Both the position numbers and the translations under genes were made by a program. From assembly GCF_040712075.1 (NCBI RefSeq), contig NZ_JBFCVL010000002.1, positions 523,755 to 587,754 of the forward strand: a stretch of DNA of 64,000 bases. Reading direction: 5' to 3'. This DNA comes from Fodinicurvata sp. EGI_FJ10296 (GTDB lineage Bacteria > Pseudomonadota > Alphaproteobacteria > DSM-16000 > Inquilinaceae). Each line of letters starts with the position of its first letter. Position 1 is the stretch's first letter. Under the pieces are notes generated by a model. It was not told the DNA's origin. It saw only the letters and a program-made list of their open reading frames with translations, and did not search any database. This document shows, piece after piece, positions 1 to 8,292 of the stretch.

Positions 1-1087
1 TGGCTTCGCCGCTATTGGCGACGGCATGGCGAAAGACGTCGCGCGATACCATCGAGGCCAGCGTCAGCACGATGGAATCGATCGTTGAGACGGCTGCCGC
101 GAGAACACCGATGATCAGGACAAGGGCCAGCCAGGGCGGCAGCGCGCCGGATGCCAGTATTGACGGCGTGGCCATGTCGGGATTGTCGAGATCCGGTACC
201 AGCAGAAGCGCCGACAGCCCCCAGACGATCGAGATCAGTGTGAATACGAAGCCGAAGACGAGAAACCCGATGATCATGGTGCGCATCGCCGCCAGCGATT
301 CGGTCGTAAACAGCCGCTGACTGACCTGAGGATTGGAAATCGAGAAGAAAAACCACGGCAGGGTCAGGGCGACGAATGTCTCGAACCGGAAGAGCCCCGG
401 CCCGGGCACGGCGAGTTTGGCGCCGTGATCAGCTTCCAGCTGGCCGATGAAACTGCCCAGGCCGCCTAGGGAATAGACAACGAAGCCAACGGCCAGAAGC
501 CCGCCGACGACCATGATCAAAGCCTGCAGTGCATCAGTCCAGGCAACCGAGCGCAGACCCGCCACCAGCGTCCAGAGCACGGCCAGGCCGGCCCCGATCG
601 CAACGCCCGTGGCAAAGGATATGTCGCCCCCTGTCGTACCGGAAAGCAGATACCCGATACCCATAAGCTGCACGGCACTGTAGGGCACAAGGAAGAGACA
701 GCTCATCAGGGCCATCACGACGGCAAGCGGCCGGCTTTCATAGCGGTCACCGATCATCTCCGACGGCGTGATGTAGCCGAATCGCCGGCCGACAAGCCAG
801 AATCGCGGTCCGAAAATCGCCACGAGACTCAACCCGGCAAGGTAAATCAATTCGAAGCCCAGCGCCCCGACGCCACCGGTATAGGTAAGTCCTGCCAGGC
901 CCAGCATCATGAAAGCGCTGAAGGTCGTGGCGCTGTAACTCAGCGCCGAGACGACGCCCCCGAGCGCCCGTCCGCCCAGGTAAAAGGACTCAACGCCCCG
1001 GGCTAGATTACGCCGGGCAATGGCCGCGACGACGATGCCGGCGAGAAGATAGGCAGCAAGCGCCAGCCAGATGACTTCCGCACGCAT
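1..1087 (-). CDS. Sodium:solute symporter (SSS family), C-terminus cut by window edge
   Basis: About 362 N-terminal residues are visible; the rest lies before base 1. The protein opens with a membrane helix, then a segment resembling the SSS signature region (FYLGGRALGG, then SYSATTFSAFMMLGLAG) and many hydrophobic helices (GTTGGDISFATGVAIGAGLAV, NPQVSQR). This is the sodium/solute symporter fold of the inner membrane; the substrate cannot be told from the sequence. The ATG is four bases after the stop of a 62-residue membrane protein, an arrangement typical of SSS transporters with a small accessory subunit, so the two are probably co-transcribed. Family assignment is firm; substrate is unknown. 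Confidence 0.85.
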   Translation of the reverse strand, partial: MRAEVIWLALAAYLLAGIVVAAIARRNLARGVESFYLGGRALGGVVSALSYSATTFSAFMMLGLAGLTYTGGVGALGFELIYLAGLSLVAIFGPRFWLVGRRFGYITPSEMIGDRYESRPLAVVMALMSCLFLVPYSAVQLMGIGYLLSGTTGGDISFATGVAIGAGLAVLWTLVAGLRSVAWTDALQALIMVVGGLLAVGFVVYSLGGLGSFIGQLEADHGAKLAVPGPGLFRFETFVALTLPWFFFSISNPQVSQRLFTTESLAAMRTMIIGFLVFGFVFTLISIVWGLSALLLVPDLDNPDMATPSILASGALPPWLALVLIIGVLAAAVSTIDSIVLTLASMVSRDVFRHAVANSGEA

Positions 1088-1091
1088 TCGC

Positions 1092-1280
1092 TCAGACCCT
1101 CCAGCGCGTGGTGGCGTAGATGATCAGTGCCACCGCGCAGCCGCCGAAAAGGGTCCAGAACAAAAACGCGCCGGCAAGACGCTCGACCGACGACAAAAAG
1201 AGATAGGGGACGGCGTAAGCCAGAAGAACGATGGCCGCCAGCGCGACGAACCAAGCGAATCGGTTGATATATGCAGCCAT
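1092..1280 (-). CDS. Small two-helix membrane protein, likely symporter accessory (DUF3311-like)
   Basis: 62 residues with two hydrophobic stretches (about 8-28 and 33-56) around a PYLFLSS turn, ending in RWRV. The layout matches small proteins of the DUF3311/DUF485 type that precede SSS transporters. I chose ATG 1280 because GGAAGGG lies just upstream; a longer frame to 1334 has no such site. It ends four bases before the symporter start. The DUF3311 link is by pattern only. Confidence 0.65.
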   Translation of the reverse strand: MAAYINRFAWFVALAAIVLLAYAVPYLFLSSVERLAGAFLFWTLFGGCAVALIIYATTRWRV

Positions 1281-1340
1281 CAGCCCTTCCAAATTGAATT
1301 GAATACAGGCGTATTCTTCTGCGTACGCTGTCAAAGGTCA
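1281..1340 (-). promoter_or_regulatory. Candidate promoter/operator of the symporter operon
   Basis: A TTGACA box (complement of 1329-1334) precedes the operon. Downstream of it lies an inverted repeat GAATAC-aggc-GTATTC (1301-1316), 20 bases before the ATG, where a repressor or activator could bind. No good -10 at the ideal distance is obvious, so the start site is uncertain. Confidence 0.35.
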
Positions 1341-1365
1341 ATTCAGAAAGGGGTAATATAGCCGA

Positions 1366-2322
1366 TCAGGGCAGGCCTTTCTGCCCCATCGCCAGAAATT
1401 TTGCCCGGCGCCGCTCGATCAGGGACTCGCCCTCCAGCCCGTCGACTTCGGTCAGGCACTCGGAGATCGTGTCGCCAAGGCGAGAGATAGCCTCGTCCGG
1501 GAAGCGATGTGCGCCGCCGATCGGCTCAGGCACCAGCCGATCGATCAAGCCCAACTGGCGCAGATCATTCGCCGTCAGCTTCAGCGCCGCAGACGCCTCG
1601 TGGCTCATGGCGCTGGACCGCCAGAGGATCGAAGCGCAGCCTTCCGGCGAGATGACTGAATAGATCGAGTGTTCCTGCATGATGATTCGGTCGGCGGCGC
1701 CAAGGGCGATCGCGCCTCCGGACCCACCCTCGCCAATGATCGTCGCCACCAGCGGCACACGAATGGAAAGACATTTTTCGATCGAACGGGCGATGGCTTC
1801 TGCCTGCCCGCGCTCCTCGGAGGCGACGCCGGGATAGGCCCCCGCCGTATCGATCAGGGTCAGCACAGGCAACTTGAACCGGTCGGCCATATCCATCAGG
1901 CGTATCGCTTTACGATAGCCCTCGGGTTTCGCCATACCGAAATTGTGCTTTAGCCGGGTATCGGTGTCCGACCCCTTTTCCGTGCCGATAACCACCACCG
2001 AGCGACCACGGAACCGCCCCAGTCCGCCAACGACGGCCCGGTCCTCGGCGAACGACCGGTCGCCGGCCAGCGGCGTGAAATCATCGATCAGAGCGTCGAC
2101 ATAGTCGCCGAAATGGGGCCGGTTCGGGTGCCGCGCCACCTGGACTTTCTGGGCCGGTGTCAACTTTTCGTAGGTCGAGCGCAAGATGCGATCCAGCTTC
2201 GTCTGAAGACGGGTCACTTCTTCCGCGATGTTGAGGTCGCCACCGTCGGAGATGTGGCGAAGCTCCTCGATCTTGCCTTCGAGTTCCGCAATCGGCTTTT
2301 CGAATTCGAGAAACGTCTGCAT
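1366..2322 (-). CDS. accA: Acetyl-CoA carboxylase, carboxyltransferase subunit alpha
   Basis: 318 residues, the normal AccA length. With AccD it transfers the carboxyl group from carboxybiotin to acetyl-CoA to make malonyl-CoA, the first committed step of fatty-acid synthesis, in the cytoplasm. Visible family features: N-terminal FEKPIAELEGKIEEL coiled segment, RHPNRPHF, the TLIDTAGAYPG segment and the glycine-rich GEGGSGGAIALG segment that forms the CoA-binding crotonase core. I chose ATG 2322 (MQTFLEFEK) because the family starts there; the frame stays open 15 codons further. A separate promoter is visible upstream. Confidence 0.97.
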   Translation of the reverse strand: MQTFLEFEKPIAELEGKIEELRHISDGGDLNIAEEVTRLQTKLDRILRSTYEKLTPAQKVQVARHPNRPHFGDYVDALIDDFTPLAGDRSFAEDRAVVGGLGRFRGRSVVVIGTEKGSDTDTRLKHNFGMAKPEGYRKAIRLMDMADRFKLPVLTLIDTAGAYPGVASEERGQAEAIARSIEKCLSIRVPLVATIIGEGGSGGAIALGAADRIIMQEHSIYSVISPEGCASILWRSSAMSHEASAALKLTANDLRQLGLIDRLVPEPIGGAHRFPDEAISRLGDTISECLTEVDGLEGESLIERRRAKFLAMGQKGLP

Positions 2323-2390
2323 GGATCTTATCAAGCACCTTCGAGGAAATCTGCCGGTGTCTAGCACAGGCAGAAAACGGGAGACAGCCC

Positions 2391-2419
2391 ATTTACAACG
2401 AAACGGGTTGTGGTGACAA
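2391..2419 (-). promoter_or_regulatory. Candidate sigma-70 promoter of accA
   Basis: On the minus strand TTGTCA (2414-2419) and GTAAAT (2391-2396) are separated by exactly 17 bases, five of six matches to each consensus box. It would start an RNA about 60 bases before the accA ATG. Confidence 0.5.
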
Positions 2420-2443
2420 ACCTTAAACGAGACACTTAGAGGT

Positions 2444-3430
2444 CTATTTCTCTTTTGACGATATTCGATCCACCTTGCCGATCAATGCCACCGCCTGTTT
2501 GATCGACGCGATATCGATCATGCGGCCATCCAGCGTCACGGCGGCACGGCCGTCTCGCCGGGCCGCCTCCATCGCCTCCAGGATTGCGCGCGCCCTGCTC
2601 GTTTCGGCCTCTGTGGGCGTGAAGCATCGGTTGATAGGGTCGATCTGGGATGGGTGGATCGCCCATTTTCCATCGAATCCCATGGCTGCCGACCGTCGTG
2701 CAAGGGACGTAATCCCCTCGACATCCCGGAAATCGGCGTAAGGACCGTCGATCGCCCGCAGGCCCAGGGCGCGTGCCGCCACCAGAAGTCTGGCCAACGC
2801 ATAGTGCCAGATGTCGCCCGGATGAAATGCGCGCGCGCGATTATCGTCCGTGGCCTCGGAAAGAACGCCGTAGTCGCTGCTCTGACCGCCGATCACGGTG
2901 GTTCGAGCGCCGAGCGAAGCCGCGAAGTCGCCCAGACCCAGATGCAGCGCCTGGATCCTGGGCGATGCAGCCGCGATCGCGTCGACGGCTGCCAGCCCGG
3001 CAGCGGTCTCTATCAGGACCTCCAGCCCTAGCGGCCGCTGCCGCCCTACGGCGGCCTCGACCTGTGACGCCAGCATATCGGCAACCGCGACCTCTGCGGG
3101 GGAATTGACCTTCGGGATCATGATCGCGTCCAGGCGGTCGCCGCCCTGCTCGATCGTATCGATCAGATCGCGATACATGAACGGCGTGTCGCAAGCGTTG
3201 ATCCGCAAGCAGACGATCCTGTCGCCCCAGTCGACATCCCTGAGCCCGGCGATGACCGAGGCTCGCGCCTCTGCCTTGGAATCGGGAGCAACGCTGTCCT
3301 CAAGGTCGAGGATGACGGCGTCGGCCTTTGACCGGGCCGCTTTTTCGAACAATGCGGGCGAACCGGCAGGCACGGAAAGCAGACTCCGGCACGGCCGTAC
3401 GTCTGCCGCTTCTCTCAACCCATCAGTCAT
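2444..3430 (-). CDS. HpcH/HpaI-family CoA-ester lyase (citrate lyase beta / malyl-CoA lyase type)
   Basis: 328 residues. The family makes or cleaves C-C bonds of CoA esters such as L-malyl-CoA, methylmalyl-CoA or citryl-CoA in a Mg-dependent TIM barrel. The N-terminal RSLLSVPAGSPALFEKAA, ADAVILDLEDSV (metal-binding acidic residues), LRINACDTPF, LEVLIETAAGL (catalytic Glu) and LGLGDFAASLG segments match it, as does the late GKWAIHPSQIDPIN. It lies alone between accA and xerD, so context does not pick a substrate; malyl-CoA or methylmalyl-CoA lyase is the likeliest class. The start is the first ATG; the xerD stop is 44 bases upstream. Confidence 0.85.
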   Translation of the reverse strand: MTDGLREAADVRPCRSLLSVPAGSPALFEKAARSKADAVILDLEDSVAPDSKAEARASVIAGLRDVDWGDRIVCLRINACDTPFMYRDLIDTIEQGGDRLDAIMIPKVNSPAEVAVADMLASQVEAAVGRQRPLGLEVLIETAAGLAAVDAIAAASPRIQALHLGLGDFAASLGARTTVIGGQSSDYGVLSEATDDNRARAFHPGDIWHYALARLLVAARALGLRAIDGPYADFRDVEGITSLARRSAAMGFDGKWAIHPSQIDPINRCFTPTEAETSRARAILEAMEAARRDGRAAVTLDGRMIDIASIKQAVALIGKVDRISSKEK

Positions 3431-3474
3431 TCGATTCCCTCATCGCTGGGCCATGCATCCGGGCGAACCCGGCA

Positions 3475-4524
3475 TTAGCCGGAGCCTTCCGCCTCGTCGC
3501 CGTCACTCGCTTCTTCCTGCCGCCTTCCCTCACCCGATCCAAGAGGGTGATGATCGTTGACCAGCCGGGCCAGACGGTCGCCGAGAACATGTGTGTATAT
3601 CTGCGTCGTGCCGATATCGGCATGCCCCAGCATCTTCTGGACGGCGCGGAGATCGGCACCGCGATTCAGCAAATGGGTCGCAAAGGCATGCCGGAGCACA
3701 TGGGGACTGACGCGGTCCGGGTCGATCTCCGCCTCGGCTGCGAGTTCCTTCAGCAATTGCGCGAATCGCTGGCGAGTCAAATAACCGTTGACGGCAATGC
3801 GCGAGGGGAACAGCCAGGGACGCTGCTTTTCCACTTTGCCGGGCACGAGAAACTGTTCGCGCGCCGTGGTCAGATACGCTTCGAGCGCAACGCGCGACGG
3901 GTCGGTAAGCGGAACCATGCGGTCGCGTCCACCCTTGCCCTTGACGATCAGATAGCGCCGGTCGCGGCTGATCGCCGTCAAGGGCAGCCCGACGAGTTCG
4001 GTAACCCGCAAGCCGGTGGCATAGAGAATCTCCAGCAACGCCACCAGCCGTATGCCGTCGGCGCCGGATCTGGCTTCTGCTGCACCGACCAGCCGATCCA
4101 CCTCGTCTTCGGTCAGGATCTTGGGCAGCGTCCGGCCGAGTTTCGGGCTGTCGATCGCCGATGACGGATCGTCGCTGCGCGACCCTTCGGAGACGAGAAA
4201 CCGGAAGAACTGCCGCAGGGCCGATAGCCGTCGGGCGATGGTGCGCTTCGACGTTGCGGCGCCTTCGGCCCCTGTTCCCTGCGCCAGCGCTTCGAGATAA
4301 GCGCGCAGGTCGTCTTCGGTTGCCGATTCGGGGACCGGCTTGCGACCGTTTGCGGACGATGCGGAACGCGATGCAAGAAACTCGGCGAAATTGACAAGGT
4401 CACGTTCGTAAGCAGCGCGGGTGTTGGATGCAACCGCCCGTTCCGCAACCAACATATCCAGAAATGCTTCAACGCGCGGATTGAGGGGTTTCTTGGGGCT
4501 GGGAGGCCTGCCGGGTTTGGCCAT
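3475..4524 (-). CDS. xerD: Tyrosine recombinase XerD
   Basis: 349 residues from ATG 4524 (MAKPGRPPSP). With XerC it resolves chromosome dimers at dif. The N-terminal SAM-like DNA-binding half covers about 15-115 and the catalytic half about 135-325. All active-site residues are present: R173 (ATGLRVTE), K197 (VKGKGG), H275 and R278 (HVLRHAFATHLL), H301 (LGHADIGTTQ) and nucleophile Y310 (QIYTHV). It has chromosomal neighbours and no phage genes around it. The C-terminus carries a short acidic, probably disordered tail. Confidence 0.93.
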   Translation of the reverse strand: MAKPGRPPSPKKPLNPRVEAFLDMLVAERAVASNTRAAYERDLVNFAEFLASRSASSANGRKPVPESATEDDLRAYLEALAQGTGAEGAATSKRTIARRLSALRQFFRFLVSEGSRSDDPSSAIDSPKLGRTLPKILTEDEVDRLVGAAEARSGADGIRLVALLEILYATGLRVTELVGLPLTAISRDRRYLIVKGKGGRDRMVPLTDPSRVALEAYLTTAREQFLVPGKVEKQRPWLFPSRIAVNGYLTRQRFAQLLKELAAEAEIDPDRVSPHVLRHAFATHLLNRGADLRAVQKMLGHADIGTTQIYTHVLGDRLARLVNDHHPLGSGEGRRQEEASDGDEAEGSG

Positions 4525-4694
4525 GATCAATAGCTGCACAAGATGATTGACGGGACAATATCTTCGCATAGCATCCGGACGACACCCCCGTCCAACGCCT
4601 TCGCAGCCGCGGAATTTCCCCGCGACGCGAATTGCCGGAGCGCATGAACGATTGATCTCGGTATGGATGTTGGCGAACCTGCGCTATCGGTCCG

Positions 4695-4880
4695 TCAGTT
4701 CGCAGAGACAGGCCGCTCGACGACGGTTCTCTCGGGCTGGAAGTCCCAGATGCCCAGGAATACCACGCCGCCAACCAAAGCCAGCAGGATGACGGCCAGA
4801 AGCATGCGCAGGATGCGACCGCCAATTCCTGAATTGGAGCCACCCTGAGAGAACACCGAACGATTGCGATTTCGTGCCAC
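4695..4880 (-). CDS. Small single-helix membrane protein, unknown function
   Basis: 61 residues starting with GTG: a basic, Ser/Gly-rich N-terminus, one transmembrane helix (about 24-45, LRMLLAVILLALVGGVVFLG) and a short tail. The orientation should be N-in. It lies divergently from aroK and upstream of xerD; such a small protein is often found between these genes in alphaproteobacteria. No function is known to me. The start is uncertain because no clear Shine-Dalgarno is present. Confidence 0.6.
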   Translation of the reverse strand: MARNRNRSVFSQGGSNSGIGGRILRMLLAVILLALVGGVVFLGIWDFQPERTVVERPVSAN

Positions 4881-5003
4881 GATTGAATTCCGGCCTCATA
4901 GTCGGGATAGCAGTCGCAACCAGATGCATCGTCGACCGCGACAGTGTCGACGGACCGACCCTACACCGGCAACGTGTCGTCATGCTATTGGTGATAAGGA
5001 TAG

Positions 5004-5696
5004 ATGACAAGACGAAGGCAGATTGCGACAGCGCCCACGGCGAGCGGGGCCAGTCGACATGCGGCAGGACGAAAGCGAATGGTGCGAAAACGGAGGCAAG
5101 CCGAGAACGGTAGATTGCTGGAGCGGATCGATCTGGACCGCAGTGTGGTGCTTGTCGGCCTGATGGGAGCCGGGAAGAGCGCGATCGGCAAGCGCCTTGC
5201 CGCGCGGCTGTTCCTGCCGTTCCGGGATTCCGACGATGAAATCGAGCTGGCTGCAGGATGCACCATCCCGGAGATATTCAGCCGATATGGCGAATCCGCC
5301 TTCCGCGATGTAGAACGCAAAGTGATTCTGCGGCTGCTGGATGAAGAACCGCATATCCTGGCAACTGGGGGTGGTGCCTTCATGGACCCGGCAATCCGGC
5401 AAGCCGTCGCGGAAAAGGCGATTTCGATCTGGCTGAAGGCGCCGCTCAGCGTCCTCGTCGAGCGGACGGCGAAGCGCGGAAACAGACCGCTGCTCGCCGG
5501 CGGCGACGTGCGTGAGAAACTCAAATCCCTGATGGAAATCCGCAATCCGGTCTATGGCGCCGCCGATATCACTGTCGACAGTCGCAACCGGCCGCTGGAA
5601 GCCATGACCGAAAGCTGCCTCGTGGCATTGGGCGCATATCTGGAAGGAGTCCGGAATCAGACCCACAATCCGGCCCCGAATCAGGCAGGGAAATAG
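5004..5696 (+). CDS. aroK: Shikimate kinase
   Basis: 230 residues. It phosphorylates shikimate to shikimate-3-phosphate in the chorismate pathway. Walker A GLMGAGKS is at 52-59, followed by FRDSDDEIE (shikimate-binding Asp), FRDVERKV, the LATGGGAF glycine loop and a lid segment near KRGNRPLL. A basic N-terminal extension of about 40 residues precedes the kinase core; ATG 5004 is preceded by AAGGAT, while ATG 5079 is an alternative. AroB, which often follows aroK in alphaproteobacteria, is missing here; instead the 3' end overlaps a convergent gene by 16 bases. Confidence 0.93.
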   Translation: MTRRRQIATAPTASGASRHAAGRKRMVRKRRQAENGRLLERIDLDRSVVLVGLMGAGKSAIGKRLAARLFLPFRDSDDEIELAAGCTIPEIFSRYGESAFRDVERKVILRLLDEEPHILATGGGAFMDPAIRQAVAEKAISIWLKAPLSVLVERTAKRGNRPLLAGGDVREKLKSLMEIRNPVYGAADITVDSRNRPLEAMTESCLVALGAYLEGVRNQTHNPAPNQAGK

Positions 5697-6697
5697 GGTG
5701 GGCAGACCATGATCTCCCCGCAATTGGGGCCGGTCGATCGGGCCAGGCGGATGGTCTCGGCGACATAGCGCCGCGCCAGCGCCACGGCTTCGACGGCCGG
5801 CAATCCGCGCGCCAGGCCGATCGCCGTTGCCGTTGCCATCGCGCCGCTGACACCGCGAACATGCCAGCCGCTCGGACGGGGATAATCCATGACCTCTTCG
5901 ATGTCGCCCTGATCGTCGCGGCCGGGGCCGGCAACATAATCGGCCACCCGATCGCCCAACGCCGCCGGCTCGACCAGGACGACGGTTTCGGCGCCGATCG
6001 TGCGCAGCATCAGCGCCGCGTGGCGCTTGTCTTCCAGCGTGTTGATCGACATACCGGCCAGCACTTCCGCATCGGCAATCCGGGCGACCAGTACATCGGC
6101 ACCGACGATGAGGCGCCGCTTCAGATGCGCCACGACATCCGGCTCGACCAACGGAAGACCGTCACGGCCCACGCAAACGGCATCCACGACCTTCGGAATC
6201 CGTGGCGCCTCTGCCATCAGAATGTCGACAACGGAGTCGACCGACGCCGACAACGGCAGCAGGCCGACCTTGATCGCTTGCGGCTGCACCTCGCCCAGCG
6301 CTGAAAGGAGCTGCCGCCCCAGGAAATCCGCAGCAATGTCGACCCGTTCCGCAGTCCCACCCCGTGACTGGTGCTCCCGTGACTGGTCTCCTCGTACTGG
6401 AGCCTGGCCCGGGTCGTCGGGCGGCCCGAGAGGTGACGGGATCGCCACGCTGCTCGTCACTGCGGCGGCGTAGGCCCGCATGGCGCCCGCTATCTGCAGA
6501 TCCGCATGGGTTCCCGATGCACTGCCCGGTTCGGCAACCCCGATCGAAAGGATGCGAACCGGCGGGCCGTTCCGCCAGGGTCGGGCGCAATCGGGTCTCC
6601 CATCGCCAGCAGCACTATCCGAGATCGCATCATCAGCGGTCGCGCCATCACCAATCGCAGCGGGGCCGTCCGATTGCTCCGATGGAATCTGCATCAT
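5681..6697 (-). CDS. Degenerate ThiD-like (hydroxymethylpyrimidine kinase family) protein
   Basis: 338 residues. The first 45 are low-complexity; then a ribokinase-fold domain follows with the ThiD order: [22 protein letters not shown] (true ThiD has a Ser/Gly-rich GSD motif here), [19 protein letters not shown], a [14 protein letters not shown] segment and a final [18 protein letters not shown]. The catalytic GTGC anion-hole motif of ThiD is replaced by RGVSG and the substrate loop is altered, so HMP-phosphate kinase activity is doubtful. Its ATG overlaps the glmM stop (ATGA), so it is the last gene of the glmM run. It may be a repurposed sugar or pyrimidine kinase. Confidence 0.7.
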   Translation of the reverse strand: MMQIPSEQSDGPAAIGDGATADDAISDSAAGDGRPDCARPWRNGPPVRILSIGVAEPGSASGTHADLQIAGAMRAYAAAVTSSVAIPSPLGPPDDPGQAPVRGDQSREHQSRGGTAERVDIAADFLGRQLLSALGEVQPQAIKVGLLPLSASVDSVVDILMAEAPRIPKVVDAVCVGRDGLPLVEPDVVAHLKRRLIVGADVLVARIADAEVLAGMSINTLEDKRHAALMLRTIGAETVVLVEPAALGDRVADYVAGPGRDDQGDIEEVMDYPRPSGWHVRGVSGAMATATAIGLARGLPAVEAVALARRYVAETIRLARSTGPNCGEIMVCPPYFPA

Positions 6698-8118
6698 GCC
6701 GTCATCCTGGACGCCGATGCCTTCGGCGGCGTTTCCGAAGCCGCCCCGGTGGCGCCGTCGCCACCACTGGTTTCGGCCAGCACCGCCACGATATCGTCGA
6801 CAACTCGGGTAACGACCGCCTCATCGTCGCCCTCGGCCATGATGCGGACCAGTGGCTCCGTACCCGAAAGCCGCGGCACCAGTCGTCCACCCTCGCCGAG
6901 TTCGCCCTCGGCCGCGCGCATGGCGTCACGCACACGGACATCGTCCAGGGGCGATTGTCCGTCGGCGCGGGGGCTATAGCGGAAGTTTCTGAGCAATTGC
7001 GGCACCGGCTTGAAGACGCTGAGTAGATCGCTCGCCGGGCTGCTGGACTGCCTGAGGACGTTCAGAACCTGCAGTGCCGCAATCAGGCCGTCGCCCGTGG
7101 TCGAATAATCGCTCAACACGATATGGCCGGACTGCTCGCCACCCAGATTCAAACCCAGATCGCGCATGGCCTCGACCACATAGCGATCCCCGACGCGGGT
7201 TCGGTGGAACTTCAGGCCCAGTCCGGTGACGAACCGCTCCAGACCCAGATTCGACATGACGGTCGCGACCATGCCCGCACCGCTGAGCTGCTCCGATTTC
7301 TGATAGCTGCGGGCGATCAATGCCATGACCTGATCGCCATCGACGCGCGTGCCTTTTTCGTCGGCCAGAATCAGACGATCCGCATCCCCGTCGAGGGCTA
7401 TTCCCAGATCGGCCTGGTTGTCGAGAACCGCCTGCTGCATGGCCAGTGGCGCGGTGGCACCGCAGCCCTTGTTGATATTCCGGCCATCGGGCGAAACGCC
7501 GATACTGATGACATCCGCCCCCAGTTCCCACAGTACGCGAGGCGCAACATGATAGGCGGCGCCATTGGCGCAATCCACGACAACTTTCAGCCCCTCCAGC
7601 AGTGCGCCGCGGGGTAGCGTCGATTTACAGTATTCGATGTATCGCCCCTGAGCGTCTTCGAGTCGCCGGGCTTTGCCCAACTTGTCCGGCCCCGGAAGCA
7701 TCGATTCCGTGCCGCTGTCGATCCACCGCTCGATCGACGCCTCGACCTCGTCCGACAACTTGTACCCGTCCGGCGCGAAAAGCTTGATTCCGTTGTCTTC
7801 ATAAGGATTGTGCGACGCCGATATAACGACACCCAGATCGGCCCGAAGCGACCGGGTCAGCATGGCAACCGCCGGTGTCGGCATCGGGCCGACCAGGGTG
7901 ACGTCCATGCCCATGGAGATGAATCCGGCAGTAAGCGCCGGCTCGATCATATAGCCCGAAAGGCGGGTGTCCTTGCCGATGACGACACTGTGCCGGTGAC
8001 CGCCGTTGCGGAACTGGACGGCCGTCGCCGCCGCCACTTTCAGCGCGGTTTCCGCTGTCATCGGCTCACGGTTGGCCGTGCCCCTGATACCATCCGTTCC
8101 GAACAAATTTCTTGTCAT
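6694..8118 (-). CDS. glmM: Phosphoglucosamine mutase
   Basis: 474 residues. It converts glucosamine-6-phosphate to glucosamine-1-phosphate for UDP-GlcNAc and hence peptidoglycan and LPS. The N-terminal LFGTDGIRG, the phosphoserine loop SASHNP with catalytic S102, the metal loop DGDADR, the sugar-binding GGEQSGH and the C-terminal [10 protein letters not shown] phosphate site are all intact. The last 25 residues are an alanine-rich tail beyond the family norm. It follows folP in the ftsH-folP-glmM order usual for alphaproteobacteria, after a 174-base gap that could hold its own promoter. Confidence 0.97.
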   Translation of the reverse strand: MTRNLFGTDGIRGTANREPMTAETALKVAAATAVQFRNGGHRHSVVIGKDTRLSGYMIEPALTAGFISMGMDVTLVGPMPTPAVAMLTRSLRADLGVVISASHNPYEDNGIKLFAPDGYKLSDEVEASIERWIDSGTESMLPGPDKLGKARRLEDAQGRYIEYCKSTLPRGALLEGLKVVVDCANGAAYHVAPRVLWELGADVISIGVSPDGRNINKGCGATAPLAMQQAVLDNQADLGIALDGDADRLILADEKGTRVDGDQVMALIARSYQKSEQLSGAGMVATVMSNLGLERFVTGLGLKFHRTRVGDRYVVEAMRDLGLNLGGEQSGHIVLSDYSTTGDGLIAALQVLNVLRQSSSPASDLLSVFKPVPQLLRNFRYSPRADGQSPLDDVRVRDAMRAAEGELGEGGRLVPRLSGTEPLVRIMAEGDDEAVVTRVVDDIVAVLAETSGGDGATGAASETPPKASASRMTA

Positions 8119-8292
8119 GGGTCACCGTCTCAACCGGTAAGAACGCGTATGGCGGCCCTGAGCCACCGAAAACAATTGCGTTCGACTGTGCAAAGGCATA
8201 GCGCACCGGGACCAGAGCGATCAAGGCCGCCATGGTCCCGGAGCGGTGACTATATAGTAACCGCAGCAGAACGGATTGAACCGGGCAAACGG

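Noticed and set aside
3475..4524. Phage or island integrase
   Set aside because: It is chromosomal XerD by motif, length and neighbours; no attachment repeats or tRNA nearby.
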